DNA of 64,000 bases from Bacteroidia bacterium. Lineage in GTDB: Bacteria > Bacteroidota > Bacteroidia > Flavobacteriales_D > Cryomorphaceae. The notes beneath the pieces are model-generated. The model had not been told where the DNA came from, did no database searches, and saw only the letters and a program-made list of their open reading frames with translations. Location: the NCBI GenBank assembly GCA_030427905.1, contig JAUICL010000004.1, forward strand, positions 215,722 through 279,721, in the 5' to 3' direction. This document shows, piece after piece, positions 59,201 through 64,000 of the stretch (position 1 is the first letter of the stretch; every line of letters begins with the position of its first letter). The position numbers and the translations under genes were made by a program.

Positions 59201-62200
59201 CGTCCATGGCCTACAATGGTGCCGCTGAAGAGTCGATTCAACTGCTCCGCGACTTGGAAGATGAAAAGATTCAAAAGATTGCCACCATGGATCAGAAGGC
59301 CGAAGAAGCTGGTGCAGCCGAAGCGAATTATCAGACTGCCAAAGGTGAGCGACAGGCAAATTTTGAAGCGAATAAGCTCGGTTGGGAACTAGCCTTGGCG
59401 GAAGAACGAAATCGCGAATCCGTCTTCCATAGCAATATATCTGCCCAAGTAGATTCTATAGTGAGTATCCAAGCCAGACTAGACTTGATGCGCACAGAGC
59501 TTCGCAAGCTGGTCTTTGAAGAAGAAGCCCTTCAAGATCAGTTGGATAAGCTAGAGAATTCGATTTCCAACCTGGATGGAATTCTCGAAGCCTTGAGAGA
59601 GGAGCCAGAGAAAATCGAAGAAGAGCTCGAAGAGCTGGCGAATCGCTTGAAAGACCTCGAAGAAGAATTGAAAAAAGCCGAAGAGCATCTCGCTAAAGTA
59701 TCGCAGCCCAAGCGGTTTGCAAGTGGTCCCGAAGTCTATTACATCCCTCCGCCATTGGAAGAAGTTTTTAAGGTAAATGGGAAAATGCCGACTTTCCAGG
59801 AATACATTTCCAAAGTAGATTCTGCAAAAGCAGAGCTTCAAATCGCTCAAAACAACAAGAGATCAATCCAAAAATACCTGGTGTCGGTTACTGATCAGGT
59901 CGCTTGGGAATTGTTAGGATATAAGAACAACGAGAACCGTATAGCTGAACTCGAAGAGAGAATTTCAGAATTAGATCAGGAAATAGCCCAAGCTCAAGGT
60001 GAGTTGGCCCTAGAAGAAATGGACGACCATGCTGATCTTCAGCAGAAATACGATGAGGCCAAGGCGAAGCAAAAGGAAGCTGAAGATAAGGCCGAAGAAT
60101 GTGAAGAGTCGGACTCTGAGCAAAAGCAAAAGGTAGAAGACTTGATCGAAAGGAGAGATCAAGCTAAGCAGGAATTAGACGAGAAAAAAGAAGAGCTAGC
60201 TACGGCTCGGTCACAGAAACAATATCAAGAAGATCTATTCAGGAATTCATCAAACACACTTCGCGAGCGCAGCGGAAAAGTGCAGGAAATGCGTTCGGAG
60301 ATTGTGGCACTCGAGCAAGAGCTCGGAAGGCTTCAAAATGAAAAAACGATTGCCAAGGCACAAGATGAAGAAGGATTGGGTGATGATGTAACAGGGGAAG
60401 ATGCTTTAGAAAGTGGATTGGAATCAGCGGAAACGGAATTGGCCGGCCTGGAGTCGTCTTTGGCATCTATTGAATCGAGTCAGCAATCAAATGCTCTTGC
60501 CTTGAAGAATGCCACCAAATCGGTCTTTGAAGCAGATTCTTTAATGGTAATAGCAAGAGACGAATACCTGGCACTTGAAGACTCTCTGGAAGCCGCTTAT
60601 GAAGAGCTTAAAGAAGGTGCGAATTGCTCCAATCACTGGGCAACTGTAGCCAAAGAATGGGAGCGCAAAGCAGAAAAAATAAAAAAGGCGATCGATTCGC
60701 AGACCCAAGCCACATCAGATAAAATTCAGGAAGATGAAGGCGTTTCAGAATTGAATAAACGGAAAGAAGAAGCGGAGGCTCAGTTGAAAGAAATACAAGA
60801 AGCCTTGGCAAAAAACGAGAGTTCTGTTTCTGATATTTTGTCCGAAAAGGCCCAGCGCATTGAGAAGGCAGACGCTGAACTGGAAGCCGCAAAAGAGAAG
60901 TTGGAAGAAGCCGAAAAAGCGCTGCGCGATTGGCTCGTGAAGGAGTTTGAGTCGGTGACTTTCGATGTGGAAATTGAGCTGATCGGAGATGACGAAATCG
61001 TCGATAAATGGCGATCAAACGATGGCGAAGTAAAACTCATTCGAAAATTGAGATACAGCGGAAGCCGCATTCCGAAACTTCAGAACAAGTACGCGAAAGG
61101 TAGCATCCCAGAATTGACTACAAACGCCATTTGTCAAGTGACATTGGATAAGCTCATCGGTGGCATGCCCGATAAACTAATTCCACCCACACCGCTTGGA
61201 CCCGAACCGCGAACGATTGCATTGGTGTATGAAAATGGGAAGCCAATATGGCCCGAGTGGCCTGTGATACCGCAAGACGAGAAGCGGTTTTTACAGAAAG
61301 ATGTCCTTCTCCTAGCTTCCTTCTTCACACCCGATTTTGACGAGTTGCAGTATTACTGTTCGAGTAATATGGACTGCCCTGCGCATCCACCTACTATTGA
61401 TGGAATAATGGATGTAGGCTCTTACAGCTGGAATTTGGAAGGAAGGCAAATCAATAAATCAACCAATTGGAGATACGCCATTTGGGAAACAGCTGAAGTG
61501 AACAAGCCACTAAAGGAGAAGAAACAAGAGCTTAAATCATACTTCGATGGAAATTTGATTGTTGGCGATAATCCGGTAGAGCAAATCTCAAAATACAACG
61601 TTGTTCCGGGTGTACTCATAGAAGTTCCGGACACGCTATTTGGAGTGCCCGATACGACAGTAGAACTCCTTGGAAGGGTAGTTCGGGGTGATCACAAAGG
61701 CTTGCCAGCAGAAGAAGTTGAATTTGAAGCCAGATTAATTGCGGGTAGTAGCACGGGATATGGATTCGATGGAGATAGTCTGAAAACTGATGACACCGAC
61801 AACCTTGGGTACGCTAAATTGGATTTCGATTTTGGAGATGGCTTCGCCAAGTTCGAAGTAGATGTCCGTTGGAAGCGCGGTGGTCAAGTGATTGAGTCCG
61901 ATAAAATAATTCTGATCGCTCCCGTATCCATCGATATTCATAAAGTGGGGCCGGGGCCTCCCGAACTGGCTTGGGTCACCGCTGCTGAAGCAGTTGATAA
62001 TGGAAGTGCCGACGTCAAAGGCCTGGCTCAAGGTTTACCTGACTGCGTTTACGATGGCGAAACGGAATTGACTGAAGATTGTCAGCGACAGATGCGCTGT
62101 GTTGCCGGTCTCCTAGACTATTACTACGGATTTGTCAATGAGAAAGTGGTTGAATTTGAAATCGATGATTCCGAAATCAGTCTCAAACCACCTTCCGATT

Positions 62201-64000
62201 CGACGGAATACTTCGGAATAGCTCACACCATTTTGATGAATGTTCGAGAAGACGTCGAGGCAGAGATGACAGCCTCAGTCGAAGAGAAATACATGCCACT
62301 CGGTCGTCCGGGAACTGCGAAGGCCACGATGAGTTCGGAATTGATTGAAGAGTTCTATATCGGTGAAAAAGATGCCTTATTCCTCGTCTTGTTGGATAAC
62401 CCCGTTCCAGTCGGGACCGTCATCAACGGTCAGGGTATGCTTGGCGTTGATGCAGGAGGAGTTGGCATAGGCTTAATGATTCCACTGCAACAGGTCAAAC
62501 TTGAAGTTGCCGCCGTAGAAGTTCAAAAGGAAGGGGATGGGTTTATTGCCATTGCCGGAGAAGTGAGCTGGAATGGTAGCGTCAAGGCTCAGGTGCTGAG
62601 CTTTGATTTGGAAGCTACCAAATTGGGGATAGAAGTGGATGTGGGAGCAAAAATCGAAGGGACAGTGGGCCATGAAAAATCCTTGCCTGACCCCATCGCA
62701 TTTCAAGGGATATTCAGTCCATCTGGCGATTTTGTAGCTGGAATCTCGAATCTCCCCGAATTGGAATTCAAAGGCCTGAAACTGGTTCAAGGCGCATCCA
62801 TTGTGCTAGATATGCATAGCAACGCCGGGCCTACCGCTAGCCTTGCCTTCAAAGGGGTTTTTATACCAAGTGCATCACTTGAGCTTCCAAGTCAGTTCAA
62901 CAAAGCCGAAACGGATGAACCAACCTTACTAACTGCTGAAGACTTTTACATCGGTATGGAGGGAGTAGGTGGAACCATTTCGCTGAGTGGTACTCTTTTC
63001 GCGGTGGGCTTTAATGGCTACGTCCTTTCGGGTAAATCTGTGTCCATAACGCTTGAAAACAACGAACTCATGGCTTTCGAAGTAGGCGGACAGCTTGATT
63101 TAGGAAGTCCGTTTCAGGGTGGTTTGGTGACAACTATCACCCATTCTGGGGAAGAGTTTAAAGCTGAGATTCACACGGAGACACCAATATTTATTCCACA
63201 ACTGAAGGTGGTCTTTTCGATTTTACCCAATTCAGGGTTTACGGCAACGGCAGATGTTTATACCCTAGAATTGAATTCCAATGTGCAATCAGAAAAGATT
63301 GGGACCTTTAAAGTGGACAAACTGGCCATCAAGTCGAATGGCGACGTGAGCGTAGATGAAGTTGGACTCGAGGATGGCACGCTCGACTTTGGCTCCGGAT
63401 TCCAGATTCAACAACCGAAACTCTCATTTACAATAGCTAACAAGGAGTCTTCTTTCTGGCTAGCCGGTAAAGTGATTTTACCCAAATTGGAAGATACTTA
63501 CGTAGATGGAAAGGTAGGAATGAAGCCGGGTCCGGTTTTCTTTGTGGAAATCAATGAAGCGGCCATTACCATTGAATATGGGCCAGTGACAATGGAAGGT
63601 AAGCTCGCTTTTAGCCAGTCAGAATTCAGAGGCGAGTTTGGTGTTGGCTTCAAGAATATGTCTGCCGGAATTGATGGCTTGTTGATCTTTGGAAATAAAC
63701 CAACAGAAGAAGGTACAACTGCATTCAGCTACTGGTACGCCGAACTGAGTGTACCCGTGGCTATTCCTCTGGGACAAACCGGAGTTTCCATTCTCAAGCT
63801 GGGTGGTGGTTTGGGCTTCAACTATACGCCACCTATGGGCGATGTAGACGGCTTTGCTGTAAATACGAACGCACTTTCGTTTAAGGCCCTAATGGGATTT
63901 GGAAACACACCTCAGGGAAAAGTCTTGGCGGGTGAAGTGCAGGTATCGTTTACGGTTACAGAATTTAGTCTTTACGGAAGAGTTTGGGCTCTTAATAAAC
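56212..64000 (+). CDS. Giant secreted multidomain protein with long coiled coil (partial)
   Basis: An open frame of 2596 codons with no stop before the window ends. A signal peptide (1-22, ending GYAQ) is followed by Ig/FN3-like beta domains (about 23-270; resembles the TANFOR-type N-terminus of large Bacteroidota proteins, by eye). Two tandem 8-Cys modules (282-382, 421-523) and a Pro-rich linker (about 528-565) follow. A mainly coiled-coil region (about 660-1585) is broken near 865-965. A long beta-rich part after that has repeated GFxG/GxV strands, including Gly-rich segments near the right edge (LKLGGGLGFNY). Codon use looks like the neighbours. It is likely a surface or periplasmic fibre or tether. 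C-terminus and anchoring are unseen. Confidence 0.85.
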   Translation, partial: MGYKTRQLLVCLFCLFGISGYAQLDVQLNINPNISPYLYEWEGAGAQDILVTVQNPQTSQVQAIFRVWVLNGAGEEIGNSSPGDSPIIPIEPGMFTAPLAELFPISALNYEGDYETEIVQTGKLPEDNYTMCIEALQPSTLQPLSQTSCASFNVMGYQDPFNIFPPDGQVVELSVVQDMVFQWSSVVPVPNFGGIYQFSIYEVFPGQDPVEALNVNPSIVSEEIFDETQFLMPLDYAPFEPNEGGYVWNVRAVNPGGETYTEPNGQSEPSVFYVSDGTQGECTCVSCTLTGMSMFVNGQESASLQVPANAAVNFVPQYDVVCDPDDCPVVFDGYLTATYSSQQNPDQTYQLQAGEEIVLPGSGLLYITWSGSATCDGSICTCEGTYGPVQWQVTSDEVTDPTGGTSIKDGEETGGTGEDMCECGPCSLQSLSILQDGQPLDGENLPIGTPLTIDAQISASCVPESCEPLVNGYFKVGYTPQGGSWTEHVLADESSTFSIPKVVSMLIVDFVGTVYCDGQPCPCDGVNGLEIFVNPYPVTGGPPDPIPDPENPGEPPPEKVPPDSIEMACNPLIKRLDPATPIDLGMVLEEPETFPFPRAVPIHAEGIDWDYAIFECDGCEGGKSQIQYPVKDRMNWGAYRWRIISGLGSLNDPFSADSIQKAEENKQAILDEIDKLNKKRDELNDRLANGIEADTARYSQMLNEVKTAYESLKEEHEALKDSIADLSEAEQEEYEYFQDQQDTLGIFQDSVSAIQIRIQDLEEKLSNPPSAEEEALLIVAEEKAEEWQAARDDVAAFEETILEERQAIEDNLKSLKEAERSSADAYVDASNDILAQTRAITELEESLYNTSELRAYRKARIKWNIQYNRMFGSFVSGYAPENLWELKKESIRDKTLELALTHPDDREDEYQEIHTELMSFVPLPSQACVVYSENENCALFASELVSATFDYDTAMSNLNNSASFLDPAIRAALAEARAQLESSESALVTMRTNAAQASMAYNGAAEESIQLLRDLEDEKIQKIATMDQKAEEAGAAEANYQTAKGERQANFEANKLGWELALAEERNRESVFHSNISAQVDSIVSIQARLDLMRTELRKLVFEEEALQDQLDKLENSISNLDGILEALREEPEKIEEELEELANRLKDLEEELKKAEEHLAKVSQPKRFASGPEVYYIPPPLEEVFKVNGKMPTFQEYISKVDSAKAELQIAQNNKRSIQKYLVSVTDQVAWELLGYKNNENRIAELEERISELDQEIAQAQGELALEEMDDHADLQQKYDEAKAKQKEAEDKAEECEESDSEQKQKVEDLIERRDQAKQELDEKKEELATARSQKQYQEDLFRNSSNTLRERSGKVQEMRSEIVALEQELGRLQNEKTIAKAQDEEGLGDDVTGEDALESGLESAETELAGLESSLASIESSQQSNALALKNATKSVFEADSLMVIARDEYLALEDSLEAAYEELKEGANCSNHWATVAKEWERKAEKIKKAIDSQTQATSDKIQEDEGVSELNKRKEEAEAQLKEIQEALAKNESSVSDILSEKAQRIEKADAELEAAKEKLEEAEKALRDWLVKEFESVTFDVEIELIGDDEIVDKWRSNDGEVKLIRKLRYSGSRIPKLQNKYAKGSIPELTTNAICQVTLDKLIGGMPDKLIPPTPLGPEPRTIALVYENGKPIWPEWPVIPQDEKRFLQKDVLLLASFFTPDFDELQYYCSSNMDCPAHPPTIDGIMDVGSYSWNLEGRQINKSTNWRYAIWETAEVNKPLKEKKQELKSYFDGNLIVGDNPVEQISKYNVVPGVLIEVPDTLFGVPDTTVELLGRVVRGDHKGLPAEEVEFEARLIAGSSTGYGFDGDSLKTDDTDNLGYAKLDFDFGDGFAKFEVDVRWKRGGQVIESDKIILIAPVSIDIHKVGPGPPELAWVTAAEAVDNGSADVKGLAQGLPDCVYDGETELTEDCQRQMRCVAGLLDYYYGFVNEKVVEFEIDDSEISLKPPSDSTEYFGIAHTILMNVREDVEAEMTASVEEKYMPLGRPGTAKATMSSELIEEFYIGEKDALFLVLLDNPVPVGTVINGQGMLGVDAGGVGIGLMIPLQQVKLEVAAVEVQKEGDGFIAIAGEVSWNGSVKAQVLSFDLEATKLGIEVDVGAKIEGTVGHEKSLPDPIAFQGIFSPSGDFVAGISNLPELEFKGLKLVQGASIVLDMHSNAGPTASLAFKGVFIPSASLELPSQFNKAETDEPTLLTAEDFYIGMEGVGGTISLSGTLFAVGFNGYVLSGKSVSITLENNELMAFEVGGQLDLGSPFQGGLVTTITHSGEEFKAEIHTETPIFIPQLKVVFSILPNSGFTATADVYTLELNSNVQSEKIGTFKVDKLAIKSNGDVSVDEVGLEDGTLDFGSGFQIQQPKLSFTIANKESSFWLAGKVILPKLEDTYVDGKVGMKPGPVFFVEINEAAITIEYGPVTMEGKLAFSQSEFRGEFGVGFKNMSAGIDGLLIFGNKPTEEGTTAFSYWYAELSVPVAIPLGQTGVSILKLGGGLGFNYTPPMGDVDGFAVNTNALSFKALMGFGNTPQGKVLAGEVQVSFTVTEFSLYGRVWALNK
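57055..57780 (+). other. Two tandem 8-cysteine modules in the giant protein
   Basis: Module 1 (57055-57357) and module 2 (57472-57780) have the same cysteine order: C-x-C-x2-C, then C-x4-C, then C-D-G-x2-C-x-C. They are otherwise only loosely alike, each about 100 residues, and consist of beta strands between the cysteines. Four disulfides or metal sites per module are possible. Confidence 0.75.

Noticed and set aside
56693-62790. Several minus-strand frames in the giant gene region
   Set aside because: A single uninterrupted plus-strand frame with signal peptide, domain structure and coiled coil covers the whole region; the minus-strand frames are short and unlike any family.
56212-64000. 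Giant protein as a contractile-injection cargo or tape-measure protein
   Set aside because: No sheath, tube, baseplate or ATPase gene is in the window, and the signal peptide argues against a cytoplasmic tape-measure role. It is kept only as a remote possibility.

Overview
The window looks like a chromosome segment of a Bacteroidota bacterium, probably a marine or aquatic member of Flavobacteriales or a related order. The evidence is the type IX secretion (T9SS) C-terminal sorting domains of both type A and type B, the complete MoxR/DUF58/BatA-BatD operon, lamin-tail proteins, DUF6340/DUF4956/DUF2490 families, a -7 element of the TAnnTTTG kind, and almost no purine-rich ribosome binding sites. 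No rRNA or CRISPR array is present. There is one tRNA (Arg, anticodon TCT).

Layout. 1-4526: end of dapA, a TPR protein, a thiolase and two lipoproteins. 4527-5454: a repeat-rich non-coding stretch with a relic copy of the preceding gene's 3' end and an array of eight units at exactly 11-bp spacing. 5455-13211: a same-strand locus of two T9SS cargo proteins (lamin-tail; CotH-type kinase), a lipoprotein, a periplasmic protein, a VTC polyphosphate-polymerase-like enzyme, a DUF4956 membrane protein and a DUF2490 barrel. The last five genes are translationally coupled or nearly so, so the set could span the whole envelope. 13208-16240: Sua5/TsaC and a SpoIIE-type phosphatase. 16433-20747: an AT-rich island next to tRNA-Arg, with an AbiEi/AbiEii toxin-antitoxin pair, a decayed tyrosine integrase and two unknown genes. 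A short copy of the tRNA 3' end and a displaced terminator mark its far edge.

21162-36464: mostly housekeeping or stand-alone genes (GNAT, SnoaL-like, DUF1801/YdeI, a Tyr/Gly-rich surface protein, a tricorn-type protease, an alpha/beta hydrolase under a TetR regulator with two matching operators, an orphan solute-binding protein, a barrel protein and a T9SS cargo). 36473-42879: the Bacteroides-aerotolerance operon, with BatB and BatC fused. 42967-52458: an accessory cluster of three Cys-type sulfatases, a TMEM175-like channel, a DcaP-like porin and a lipoprotein alpha-carbonic anhydrase. 52557-55793: a YdeI-family protein ending in a CDGSH iron-sulfur motif, then a cold-adaptation group (CspA, DEAD-box helicase, fatty-acid desaturase).

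56212-64000: the first 2596 codons of a giant secreted protein that runs off the window. It has two tandem 8-cysteine modules, roughly 900 residues of mainly coiled coil, and a long beta-rich region. All functional calls are made by reading the sequence and from family knowledge; no database search was run.
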